Source: Solanum dulcamara
Taxonomy: Eukaryota; Streptophyta; Magnoliopsida; Solanales; Solanaceae
Assembly (NCBI RefSeq): GCF_947179165.1
Contig: NC_077239.1
Location: forward strand, 66,692,634 to 66,756,633
DNA length: 64,000 nucleotides
Direction: 5' to 3'
Within the stretch, counting starts at the first letter, position 1. Each line of letters starts with the position of its first letter. The notes under the pieces are model-generated. The model saw only the letters and a program-made list of their open reading frames with translations. It had not been told where the DNA came from and searched no databases. A program made the translations under genes and the position numbers. Positions 11,301 through 23,107 of this stretch are shown here, piece after piece.

Positions 11301-12164
11301 TTACAGTCGACAGAAAGTCAGTGTTGGCTGATTGATGAGGATATTGACTAAATCCATTAATAACGAAACAGTACTAGTCATATCAACGTAATTATTATAT
11401 GACTTAGTGAAATGGCACTATTTTGCTATAACTAATCATGTCTGCTCTAATATTTTATCTCTGGTAGAAAATGAACAGTAATAAATATAGAATTTTTAGT
11501 TAAGGTAATTAAAATGTGTTACTTATAGGGACGTTTCCTATTTTTGCACTTGTCCCCCTTCGACATAATTCAGTAACTCAATGGACTAAAAAAGTATATC
11601 CTAAATATTAAGATAATCAGTGGTGTCATGGGATAAACATAATAAAATAAAAAATGTCAACTGTTATTGATTGATTGTTGAAAATCACATTTGTGGTTAA
11701 ACCATTAAAAAATTAGTAAGTATAAAATAATTGTTGGTTAGTTTTTGGTGCTCCCAATATCAAATCTGCTGCCATTTTTAATGGTCGGAGTTGCGCTGCG
11801 TATAATTACGCCGGGACAGATGTTGGGTTTTGAATTTAATATTTATATAAATTTATATATATAAATTTATAATAATTATAATAAATTATTAAATATGAAT
11901 TTATAACTTTAATAATATAATTAATCTAATACTAAAAATTTTAAAATTAAATTTTATAAAATTTAAATCATTGCCTATGATGTTATGCATCATTGATACG
12001 ATATTTCCTCGTCCCACAGTCATAAACAATTGCAGGAAAGTCGATAAATAATAGCATTGTTAAATAAGCGAATAGTGTTGAATTTGAACAAAATAAAATA
12101 GGTTGAAATAATAAATGAATGAGTTAATGATCCGTTAAAAAAATATTTGAGATGAATAAGTTAA
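11301..12164. other. AT-rich intergenic stretch, no gene seen
   Basis: Very AT-rich with TATAAATTTAT-type runs near 11.84-11.96 kb. No ORF with recognisable motifs and no defined repeat. Confidence 0.55.
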
Positions 12165-12302
12165 GAACCTATTTGGATTGACTTGCCAAAATTACTTAAG
12201 CTCTTTCATAGTGTCTAATAAAATTAAAAAGTGTTTTCAAATACTTATTTTTAGTCAAAACAAATCAAAAGTCATAAGCTATTAGCGCATCTAATCAGGC
12301 TC
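12165..12302. mobile_element. Small Harbinger-type MITE, TAA target duplication
   Basis: 138 bp, beginning GAACCTATTTGGATTGACTT and ending ATCTAATCAGGCTC, which are imperfect inverted copies. TAA is present on both sides (12162-12164 and 12303-12305). The terminal sequence matches the MITE at 40632-40897, so they belong to one family. Confidence 0.68.
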
Positions 12303-12779
12303 TAAATAACTGATCATAACCTAACTCGTAACCAACTCAATTCTTATTAAGTTTTGATTTATTTATTGTTCCTTTTTAATTGATTGGCTATTGTTTGTAG
12401 GTAATGCTGACACTGAAATTGTTATTATGAAGTTTTGATGATTTAAGGGACCTGATCCCATGTGAGAGTACAGTGATGAGAATAGGACAGCCGACAAAAA
12501 GTACACTGCACACTCTGTAAAAACTGCATGCTGTTGGTTCACGTCGTTTTACAAAGTGGCAGGCTTCTAACCAATGGCATTGCTCCAAGGATTGTGTCAA
12601 GCATATTTATATGTTTCTTCTTCATTAACACAATTAGTTTTTGCATCTGATTTTCACAAATACAACAAAAACCTTTTCTCAAGAAATATCTCCTCGAAGA
12701 ACAATTAGGGCCTGATAAAGCTATCATTATTTTTAGTATTTATATTTCAGTTCTCATTATTGTAGATTTGTTCCTAAAC
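12303..12779. other. Intergenic stretch, no gene seen
   Basis: Only short overlapping ORFs on the - strand without known motifs. GTAATGCTGACACT near 12400 recurs near 46074, but I cannot assign it to an element. Confidence 0.5.
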
Positions 12780-13048
12780 TATAAAGGAATTAGATAGGTT
12801 TGAGTTTCTCTTAATCTTTCTGGGTATAGCTAGATTAGCTATGGAGGTGTCTTGAAGTCTAAGTCGACTATAGTTTGTTGATTTAGTGGGAAATAGGGTT
12901 ATTGCTTTAAAGATATATGTAATAGAGGTGTTACAGTGAGGGGGAAAGAATTGAGAGTTCAATTTCTAGATTGCAAGAGCTTGTAATCTGAACCTTGGCT
13001 CGTTGCTAGTGGATTTATTTGGTGAAATCCCGTGAAACAAGGCATGGG
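12780..13048 (+). repeat. Possible copia LTR remnant
   Basis: The stretch with GCAAGAGCTTGTAATCTGAA and GGTGAAATCCCGTG resembles the R-U5 part of plant copia LTRs. No partner LTR or primer site was found. It abuts the inferred end of the minus-strand copia LTR at 13049. Confidence 0.35.
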
Positions 13049-14000
13049 TTGTTAGAGTATACAATTCATACACAACGGAAGCATGCCACAAGATCACGAA
13101 ACTTACAATTATAACTGAACAATATAATCAAACGAATAATGAAGAACACTTACTTGTTAAATCTTTTGCAAAATTCGTTCAAACACAAAGATTCCAGGAT
13201 TGCAGCCTTCTACTATTTCCTCACTAACTATTCAGATCAAGACTTGTTATGGGCAAGAATACTTTCATAAAGGGATGATTTTCCTCAAGAACTGCCACCC
13301 CTATTTATACTAATAAGCAATAGAGGAAAGGCTCAAAGAAAAAAAACGTTTTCAATAGCCATTAAAATCCAATTAAGGAGAATAATGATCCATTAAATAA
13401 AGCTAAAAGATCAATAACAGCTACAATCAGCTATTAAACACCCTTAATAGCCTGGATATATTCGTCCCTTTCTTTTTAAGGTAATAAAACATTTTCTCTT
13501 TTTTAAATTATTAGATAATTCAAAAATTAAAAATAATTTACTCCTACATTAAAAAAGAAAATATATTTATCTCATAATGATCCTTTTTATTTTTTGAACT
13601 TGATCAATTAGTCAGGCACAATAGGAACCACATTTTTTTATTAACAGAGGCTTCCAATTATAAAATTAATTCGTAAAAGCATGAATTAATCATATTATAA
13701 TAAATCATAGATTATACCACTAAAAATCTATAATTGTACTCCTCAATTTAATTTTAAAAATTACCATTACAATTTATTTAACTCTCTGTGTTAGAATTAC
13801 CGATATCAATTAATTAAATCAAATTATTTGAATATTTAATTTATTGACCAACTTAATCCTTTATTTTGAACTTAACTTATTTCACATGTCAGATAATATC
13901 CACATGCAGGGTTTCACTTGAAAATGTATAAGTAGCCATAAAGGGGTGTCTTCTATCTCAAGACCGAGACACGGTTCTATCAGCTAATTATTATTTCTGA
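13049..14000 (-). repeat. 3' LTR and 3' UTR region of a minus-strand Ty1-copia element
   Basis: It lies directly downstream (minus sense) of the copia RNase H frame, which ends near 14000. The outer end is TGTTAGAG (reverse complement CTCTAACA), as expected for an LTR terminus. A second, diverged copy of about 390 bp of this region is found near 40395-41045. The inner LTR border was not fixed. Confidence 0.55.
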
Positions 14001-14380
14001 GGTAAACCATTTGTAAATTGATCCGTCAAATTTTTCTTTGATTCAATCTTCAGCACTCTCACATCACCCCTCTGAGTTATATCACGAATCATGTGATATT
14101 TTCTCTAAATGTGTTTGCTTCTTTTATGGCTATGTGGTTCTTTCAAGTTTGCAACTGCACTAATGTTATCACAATAAATTGTGATTGGTGCTTCAACTGA
14201 AGGAACCACTCCAAGCTCTTTCAGAAAGTTTCCGAGCCAAACAGCCTCCTTGGCTGCCTCAGAGGCAGCTACGTATTTAGTTTTCATGGTGGAATCAACA
14301 TCACATTGCTTGATACTCCTCCAAACTATGACTCCACCTCCCAGCGTAAATACATATCATGAGGTAGATTTTTTTAAATC
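14001..14380 (-). pseudogene. Copia RNase H C-terminal part
   Basis: Minus-strand translation reads STS-stop-YVFTLGGGVIVWRS, then CDVDSTMKTKYVAASEA.., then TIYCDNISAVANL and HKRSKHI. These are the conserved blocks of Ty1-copia RNase H (the (S/T)xAEYVA(A/L)xEAxKE segment and the YCDNxxA block). A Gly codon has become TGA in the GYVF motif and another stop follows HKRSKHI, so the gene is broken. The frame is interrupted at 14380/14381 by a gypsy LTR and resumes at 18786. Confidence 0.82.
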
Positions 14381-15535
14381 TGTAATGACCTTGAGGGTGA
14401 TTTTCGAAAATTTGTACAAAACACGCGTGAACAGTAACACGCGTGAACAGTAACTTTTTGGGCAGAAAATGCCCCTTTCTTCCCATTTCAATATTTTTCA
14501 TCATTTGTTTGAGTTCTTGAACTCCTTGAGGTGATTTGAGAAGAGATTTTCGAGGCAAAGTGTTGGGTAAGTGATTTTTGACCTAAAACCTTCCTTTTTC
14601 ATTAAGTTTTTGACGATTTTAACTCTTAAATTTTAGTTTCAAACCCCAAAAATCTTTGTTTCTTCCCTAATCCGAATTTAAGGAAAATTGTGATTTCCAA
14701 CTCGTTTTGAGCTCTATTTTATAGTTTTTTCAACCATGAGTTCCTTATTACCAATAGAATGGGATTGTTCAATAAATTTCCAGATTTGACCCTTTTCGAA
14801 AATAGTTAATTTTTGGACCATTTTACCCCCGATTCCGAAACCTATCAATATGGGTGTCATTGGACTCCTTGTGACGTGTATGTTTCATTGTTGATAGTGG
14901 GTTGTCATTCCAAGCGCTGAATTCGAGAGTTGCTTGTCCGGTGGAGGTATTCGAGTGCGGTTTCGGCAATTGAGGTAGGTTTGGCTATCTTTCTTTGAGA
15001 TTGAGATAGGGTAATTAGTCATTCATATGTTATAGACTTTGGGATGGGGTTGTAGTATGAGTTAAGAATTTTATATATATTGTGATGCCCGTGTAGGGGC
15101 TCATTTATTAATGTGTTGCCGTGTGGGGGTTTATTCGTATTACATAGCCCGTGTGGGGGCCTTATTTGTTATCTTATTTGCTTTGAGAGCATGTGAATTG
15201 TGATTTGCCTAAGAGAGAGGCTTGAGTATATTATTTGACTTGTGATGCCGCCTGAGAGATTGAGTTGGGGGTTTTGAGCATACTTGAGTATTGAAATATT
15301 GTTGAGAAAGGGGTGAATATTTAAATAAAAGTGTGTTCTTCCCGTTATTATTTATTGAGGGTGAATATCATGTGTAGGTTAAGTTTTGAGAACTTTGAAC
15401 CTTATACCACATGTGAGTTGATTATTACTTCCATGCCATATGTGTTTTGATGCATTCATCCTCATTCATCATATCATGAAACATGGGAAGTTGAGAAATA
15501 TGGAAATTCTTTTTGAGAAAGAAAATGAAACACCT

Positions 15536-15660
15536 TTAAACCTTTGTATCTTGAGTCCCTGATCGAGGCAGTTTTCCGGCAGGGTAGTGGATGCATTGTG
15601 ATCTCAACCTTTGTATCTTGAGTCCCTGACCGAGGTAGTTTTCCGGCAGGGTAGTGGATG
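15536..15660 (+). repeat. Tandem duplication inside the outer solo LTR
   Basis: Two copies of a unit of about 66 bp containing TTTTCCGGCAGGGTAGTGGA. The nested LTR inserted at the end of the second copy, and the sequence resumes with GGATGCATTGTGATC at 17978. Confidence 0.7.
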
Positions 15661-17977
15661 TGTAATATCCCCTAAAAACGTTGTATACGATGTTTCAATT
15701 TTTGCCTAAACATGATATAGTCTCTGTATTTTGGTCATAACTTTTCATATAAATATCCAAAATGAGTGATTCAAATTTCTGAGTAACCACAAGATCATTA
15801 CCTACAACTTTTATGAAGACCATATTTTAAGATTCGGAGGTTAAGTAGGTCAAATAAATTAATCTTTGTAAGGTAGGATGCTGTTACGGAAATGAGTGTT
15901 TATAGAAGAAAAATCATATCTCACTGTAGGTTTATCCAAATTGGTTGATTCTTGAACGATATGAAACTAGACTTCCATATCTACAATTCTTATGAAGACA
16001 CCAAATCCTAATAAGGAATTTATCTTATTCAAACGCAGCTCCCAAAAAGAGTATTCTGTCAAAGATAACTCATTTCACCTACCATAGAAAGATCTAGATA
16101 CATTTGACATCACTCATGACATAAATTGTCCTCCATTTAACATCATCCATGACATCAATATATTCCACTAAATTTTCAGATTTTTATTTATAATTATTTT
16201 ATTTATTGTTAGGTCATCTTTCCCACCTATAAATACCCACCTTATTTCCTCATTTTATTTATCAAGCTTTCTCAAGCAAATCTTCTCTCTATACACATTC
16301 TCAAATATAGTTTTAGTTCTTAGTAGTGAAGAAATACTATTCCGGTGATTCATATATTCCGGGTAGTACACAAAATGTTCCGGCAAGGAGAGAAGCTAGG
16401 ACTCAAGAGTGTTCATTAAGTCTTCCTGTACCAACTAAAGCTTCGGTTTCCAGGTATGTAAGGTTTCAATGAGAGTATTCCTTCCACTCTCATGTCTAAA
16501 TTATTTTGATTATATGATAAATTATATTTATTTTCTTTAAGCTTTACTCTAAGTTATGTGGTGTTTATCCATGAATTCTTCCATCCATATAGTCCAAAAA
16601 CTCTTTCAATTAAGTCTCTTGATTTCAAGTAATATTTTTGTTATGGTAATTTTTATTTTTACTTAATAGTATGAATCATGGTTAAATTAATGATTATTTC
16701 TCTATTTTGATACAACATAATTTTATATGTATGAATTGATGGATTGCAAGTAATTTATTTATTTATATTTTTAAAGGTTGTTGAAATTCATGGTGGGTTG
16801 TTTAAACCATAATTTTTAATTAATGGATTTCAAAGTATTTATGTATATTTATTTACATACATGTTTTTAAGTTGAAATGATTTGAACCCACCTAATTTTA
16901 CTATGTTTTTAATAAAGTTTGACTTGAAAGCTTTGACTCCAAATAAATGTTTATGAAAGCAATATCCATGATCAAAAAGGGAGTCTTATGAAATGAAAGA
17001 ATGATGAAATGATATGAATGATAGATTCTTTATGCAATAAGGACAATTCTTGCATATTTGAATTATCAAATATTTTAATGAGCTATTCTACCGAATATGA
17101 TGTTTGAATTCTCAAGTTATATGCTATGAATATTTTGAAGTATTAAACTATTCCGTGGGATTGACTTAGCACCGAATGAGGCATTGAGGTGAGATTCGGT
17201 AAGGGAATCCTAGTAGCAACCCCTTGTCTCATTAACTATGTGCCAACATAGGAGCCCTTGTAGGCTTAGGCTAATGGATCCATAAATAGCCCTTAAAGTT
17301 AAAGTTAAAGAAATGAATGAAATTGACGGAGTTCTACCTGGCAAGTAGTCTCCCCGGCCAACGTAGGGGGTTATGTTGGATTCCATGTAATAGCTCGCAT
17401 GGTCTTAAATGTCGGTTATGGTTAGCTTCCCATAAAATGAATGTTTTAAAGGATATCCATATGATTTATTATGCATGTATTACATTATGTTCCATATTAC
17501 ATAAATGTTATAATATTTTCTCAATGTTCATGCATCCTTACATACTTAGTACATTCAAAGTACTAACGCATACTCTTTTGCCTACATGATATCACCATGT
17601 AGGGATCGGTGCTCCTCCTCGTTCTCCTCCACGTGGCTAGTTGATATTCCATTGAAGACTACTTTTGGTGAGTTCCCATGTTCCGGGAACAATACTCCTT
17701 TGTCTTTCTAGCTTATGATATGTTAAGATATTTTATTATGACATTTCTTCTATTATGATTGAGGGTGAGCTAGGAACTTGTCCTAGCCCCATTAAATCTA
17801 ATAGTTAGAGGTATTGTTGGACATATGTAAGTTGAAGATTTATTATTATGATTTCCGCTTGTCTATTTATCATCATTACCTATGAAAGGCTAAAAGAATG
17901 CTAAGAGGCTTGTTTGAGGTACTTTCGGGTTCCTCATTCGCCATGTCACGTCTAGGCCCTAGGCTTGGGTCGTGACA
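15661..17977 (+). mobile_element. Second-level solo LTR nested in the first
   Basis: It begins TGTAATATCC and ends GGGTCGTGACA, and is flanked by GGATG on both sides (15656-15660 and 17978-17982). Length is 2317 bp with no gag-pol. A TATA box, TATAAATA, lies at 16228-16235. Its middle part (GACTTAGCACCGAATGAG region, then TAGCAACC and ACTATGTGCCA) matches the LTR at 50544-52546, so both belong to one gypsy family. Confidence 0.85.
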
Positions 17978-18785
17978 GGATGCATTGTGATCCCTTGACC
18001 ACGAGGAGGTGGCAAGGATAATGAGATATTGTGATTGAGGTATATGGTCTGCGAGACCCCCATGGGTCCTGCTTGGTAGCACAGCTCGGCAGGTGTATAC
18101 GACAGGCTGTGCGATAGTCTTGATTCCACCGTACCACCACATCATTGCATCATCATATTGCATTGCATTGCATTGATATCTGTGCTGCTTGAATTATATG
18201 ATTAATTGTGATTATGAGCTGTTATTATGGGTTTACTTTACTCGCGTCAATATATATATAAACTGGCGGCACCGATGCCGAAGTGGGACTTTTCTGTATG
18301 CAGGTGGATGCGTTCCTTAGTTTATTTCATAGGTTTGATTAATTCCTTATACTCAGTCAGCTAAAACCTACTGAGTACATGTGAATTGTACTCACCCCTA
18401 CTTCTGTGTCCCTTTTTGATGCAGATACTATTCGGGGTACCCCACATGGCAGTTAATATTCTAGCGGATTGTGTATTCTCAGATTAGTGGTGAGGTCCCA
18501 GAATTCGGATCGTCACTAGTCTATCTTTATTTTTCAGTCTTTTGTATCATTCAGAGACTTATGTTGTATCTTCAGATTCGAACCTTGTATTAGATGCTCT
18601 TTATACTTATGACACCAGATTTTGGGATAATTTCTTCATTGTTTTTTTTTCTTTTTTTCTTTTTATTTAAATCGTGGCATCACTTTCCCCTTTGGGAGTC
18701 TTGTATGAGTTTTATTTTTAGGGTTACACATCAGATTGGGTTTTGAGATGTGTGCCATCATGACCTCAGTTTTTGGGTTGTGACA

Positions 18786-20470
18786 AAATCTCTGTCCAAC
18801 TGAAAATTTGAATCTATATACCCAACAGGTACAAGATTACCAGAGTGGAAAAAAAGCATGTAATCCTTAGTCTTTTTCAGGTACTTGATTATATGTTTAA
18901 CTACTGTCCAATGTTCTTGTCCAGGATTAGACTGAAACCTACTAACCATGCCAACAGCAAAGCAGATATCTGGTCTAGTGCATAACATATCATACATGAG
19001 ACTCCCTACTGCAAAAGCATAAGGGACAATCTTCATTCCCTCTATCTCATCAGTCGTTTTGGGCGACTGATCCTTTGATAAAGTAATTCCATATCTAAAA
19101 GGAAGAAATTTCTTTTTGGATAAGCCTAATATCCTTTGTTTGCTATCTCACATAAGCTTGATCCCGAGGATATGACCCGCTTCTCCCAAGTCTTTCATAT
19201 CAAAACGTGATGACAACCACTTCTTTTCAGAATTCAACATACTCACATTATTTTCTATGAGCAAGATGTCATCTACGTATAGTATCAAAAATGATACTTT
19301 GTCTCCCTACTATTTCTTGTAGATGTATGATTCATTTTTGAATTAATCAAAATTAAAAATGTTAATTGAATTGTCAAAACAAATATTTCATGCTCTAGAT
19401 GCTTGTTTCAATCCATAAATGGATCTCTTAAGTTTACAAAATATGTGTTCATTGCCACTTTCTTTAAACCTTCTGGTTGTACCATATAAATGGACCAATC
19501 AAGACTTCCGCTTAGAAAAGATGTCTTGACATCCATTTGTCAAATCTCATAATTGTAAAGAGCAACAATGAATAAGAGAATCCTAATGGATTTAAGCATA
19601 GCTACCAGCGAAAAAGTTTCCTCATAATCAATTTCTTCTTTTTGAGTAAACCCTTTCGCAACAAGCTTAGCTTTAAAAGTTTACTTTTCCATCCACACCT
19701 TTCTTTTTCTTGAAGATCCACTTACAACCAATATGTTTAACATCCGTAGGTGGTTCTACAAGATTTCATACTTGATTAGAGTACATAGACTCCATTTCAG
19801 ATTTCATAGAAACAATCCATATTTCAACACCTTTATCATGTAGTGATTCAGCATAATTTAATGGTTCTATATTAGGCTCTTCAAGAATTCTGTCATACGA
19901 TTCTCCCAAGAGCGTAATCCATTTAGATTTTCTAATAACTCTCCTACTATGACAACTAGTCACTACAGAATTTGCTACATCTTGAACTAGATTTTGAGTA
20001 TTCAGAACTGCTTCCTCCACAATTGAAGGTTGCTTGACATTACTCCCACTACTTTGTGGAAGTGAGATTTCTTGAGTTTGCTCTTGTGCAACCTCATTGG
20101 CAACCTCATGCCTATTGACATTTCTTTCACTACGTGGTTTGAGGAACTTGTTCTGGTGCTATGTCATTTTTAGTTATGCTTTTGCTTAGTTTCTATAACA
20201 CGAGTTTACTTCTAGGAACATGGTTAATTAAATAGTCCTGTTCTAGAAATTTGGCATTTGCTGAGACAATTATCTTTTGTTCCTTAGGACTGTAAAATAA
20301 ACCTCTTTTTGTACCTTTTGGATATCCAATAAAAATGCACACTTTTGTCCTAGATTCCAACTTATCTGTCTTTCCTTTTAGCATTGTGCTGGACAACTGT
20401 AAATGTAAATATATCGTAGGCTAAACTTGCACCCATTCCACAATTTGGATGGGGTTAAAGGAACAGATTT
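18786..20470 (-). pseudogene. Copia reverse transcriptase and linker region
   Basis: Minus-strand pieces give the polymerase motif YVDD (19268-19279) followed by an SRFDMKDLGEAGHILGIKL block, then VGSLMYDMLCTRPDICFAVG and YLKKTKDYML, all standard for Ty1-copia reverse transcriptase. Further upstream is the integrase-RT linker with CIFIGYPKGTKRG (about 20.3 kb). Stops and frameshifts break the frame many times, so it is not functional. The order IN, RT, RNase H along the minus strand defines the copia superfamily. Confidence 0.85.
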
Positions 20471-20855
20471 GGAAGGAACCAAGTTCAAAATGTAGTTCGC
20501 AGTTTCTAAAGAATATCACCAAAAGCTAAAAGGCAAATCAAAATAACTTAACATGGATCTAACCATTTCAAAAAAGTTCTATTTCTTTTTTCTGCCACAC
20601 CATTTTATTGTGGTGTCCCCGGGACAGAATATTGAGATGTAATTCCTAATTCTGATATGTACAAAATGAATTCCGCAAAATGGTATTCACCACCACGATC
20701 AGACCATAATGATTGGATATGTTTACCATGTCGCGTTTTCATTTCTATCTTAAATTCTTTGAATATTTCAAAACATTCAGATTTACGGTGCAACAAATAA
20801 ATATAATCATATTTTGAGTAATCATCTGTGAAAGTCACAAAATACTCAAACCCAC
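20466..20855 (-). pseudogene. Copia integrase core, first copy
   Basis: Minus-strand translation includes FTDDYSKYDYIYLLHRKSE, SLWSDRGGEY (catalytic Asp kept) and the GITSQYSVPGTPQ block. The gypsy element at 20856 interrupts it. The same ~390-bp segment occurs again at about 25388-25775 with roughly 92% identity by eye. Confidence 0.82.
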
Positions 20856-22910
20856 TGTAATGACCCGTTAGGTAATTTTGAGAACGAGTCCTCTTCCTTT
20901 TATAGAAGACCCTTTTCGTAAATTTAAGTTGAAAATTTTGGACCTTTCGGTAACTTTGGTTAATTAGTTGAGGGATAATTTTAGAGAATTAATTTAATTA
21001 ATGGGCTAAAGTGTTAATTTATTTATTACCCTATACCACTTTACTTATATTTATCAAAATAGGTTAGTAGGGTCTGTAAATTTTAATACATAATTAGTTT
21101 GGAAAAGGAAAAAAAATAATAAAAGAAAATAAAAAAAAATTATATATATATATAATCTGATGGCCTAATGCCATCAGATGTAGCGAGAAGAAAAATAGAG
21201 AACAGCGACGCCAACGAAAAAAAAAAAGAAAAACTGGAAAAAAGTAAATACGGAGGAAGAAAGAAAAGAAAAGGGAAAAGAAAAATAAAGGAGAAGATAA
21301 AAATAGGGATTTTCATTTCAAAGCATCAAGATAATTATCCTCATCCTTTCCATTAAATTTTCATGTGATTATGAACATATTTTTAGGATATATTAGTGGA
21401 GAAACAATGCTGAAATAAAAAAATATGACTCTAGGGTTCTTCATATAAAATCTTGATTTGGGGGTCAAATAACGATCCGTTTTAGCTGAAATTTGACATG
21501 TGAGTTTATTTTATCATGAGTGAACATAATCAAAAAGAAAATTTCAGATTTGACTTCAATGACATAGAATGATTAGTTCTCGAGTTTTGATATATTGAGG
21601 TAGATAATTAAATATTATGTATATTATATTTTATGAATTCCATTAAATTTATGATATTGGGGAAATTAGAACCTAACCCTAGGCTTAAAATTTGGAAATA
21701 TGAGAGTTGACATGTTATTTGACATCAACATTAGGAACTTGATTATAGATTTTGGTAGGTTTTGGTTCTAGGCTAGACATATAATAATATGGGTGTTGTT
21801 AGTTTTGAAATCTTATTGTGGTTATTTATTTGATTAGATTATACTTATTTGGAGGCCCAATGAAAAGGGAAGGCTCAATTACCAGAGTAATTGCTCGATT
21901 AATTAAGACAAGTGAATTTCTAAACCTCAGTTTAAGCTTATAGATGCTTATATCTTCCGTGTCATATATACTAGGGAGTAATGAGAATTGGACTGAGTTA
22001 TTGACTATATGATTGGCCTTTAAAAATAAAGATGAGGGGTATAAAATGGTGATCTAATAACATGTATTGGCGGAATTGATATGTTGTGATTGTGAATTTA
22101 TTTTGGACATGTAAAATGACTATGTTGCTATGAGATAGGAAAAATTATTGTTGTTGTCATATTATTATCATGAATTATATGAACATAAATTGATTGCATT
22201 GATTTTGACATATTGTGTTAAGATTGAAAATGATATGAAACAAAAAAGGTCAGGCCACATGCTCCGTGACAGGTATTACGAAACAAAGGGGTCGGGCCAC
22301 ACGCTCTGTAGCAAGTATTATGAAATAAAAGGGGTCGGGCCACACGCTCTGTGTCAAGATATATATGTTGAGGGGACGGGCCACATGTTCCGTGGTAGGT
22401 TACATGGACAAAAATGTCCCTCATGGGTTCCGAACTGTAATTCAGCAGATGTGTACCGATAGGACAGACATGCATCATCTCATTGCATTGCATCGCATTT
22501 TGTTGATATTTGTGAATTCGTGTTTACCCCTTTATTGCTCTGTATATGCTGAACTTGACTTGAGATGATTCATTGATGAGTATTCGTGGACTATGTTACT
22601 GTTGTAATTGTACAAGTGTAGACTTGGACTGGTTTTATGCAGGTTGTAGTTAAGGAGGTTCGGTTGGGAGGACAAGAGTACTTGTGTCTATCAAGTTTGG
22701 CTTAGTTTTAGTTATCCACTTGCTGAGTACCGTGTTATTTGGTACTCACCCCTTGCTTCCACACTTGTATAGGTTGTGAGTCGGACCTACTTGATCTTCT
22801 AGAATTTTCTACCATTTTTGAGGCTATCATTCCGAGTGTTGAGGTAGCTGTTACATCCATCTAGCGGATGCCTCTTACTCTTTTAATATATTTTAGTCCT
22901 ATTTTAGAGA
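20856..22910 (+). repeat. 5' LTR of the deleted gypsy element (3'-truncated)
   Basis: Collinear with 23108-25158. Near 22.24-22.40 kb it holds about four units of roughly 42 bp around GGGTCGGGCCACACGCTCYG, each with a weak GCCACACGCTCCGTGGC-type palindrome. Small ORFs over these units are by-products of the repeat. Confidence 0.83.
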
Positions 22911-23107
22911 TTTGCCAAAGTTTGATTCGAAAGTTCAGTTCTTAGAAGTTGATCTTGATGGAATTGTCTTAATGAGGAGCTCACTTGAAGAAATGAAAAC
23001 CGACTTTTGAAGATTATAACTCAGGCTTTTGGTAACGTTGGGTATTCTCCCTTCTCCTTTTTTTTTATTTATGTTCGAGAACGAACATGGTTTTTAGTGG
23101 TGGATGA

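Larger units (their letters stand above)
14381..18785 (+). mobile_element. Solo LTR of a Ty3-gypsy-like element inserted in copia RNase H
   Basis: It begins TGTAATGACC and ends GGTTGTGACA. AAATC flanks it at 14376-14380 and again at 18786-18790. Removing it rejoins the copia frame (..DRDF / KKSTS..), which proves the insertion. Without the nested element (15661-17977) it is about 2.1 kb. No internal domain or second LTR is present, so it is a solo LTR left by LTR-LTR recombination. It contains repeated GCCCGTGTGGGGGC-like motifs near 15.08-15.17 kb and a 66-bp tandem duplication near 15.54-15.66 kb. The + strand is assumed from likeness to the LTRs at 20856-25384. Confidence 0.85.

Noticed and set aside
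22148..22568. ORFs of about 67-104 codons on both strands, recurring at 24423-24816
   Set aside because: They cover the ~42-bp tandem units inside gypsy LTRs and change frame between the two LTRs, so they are not conserved as proteins.
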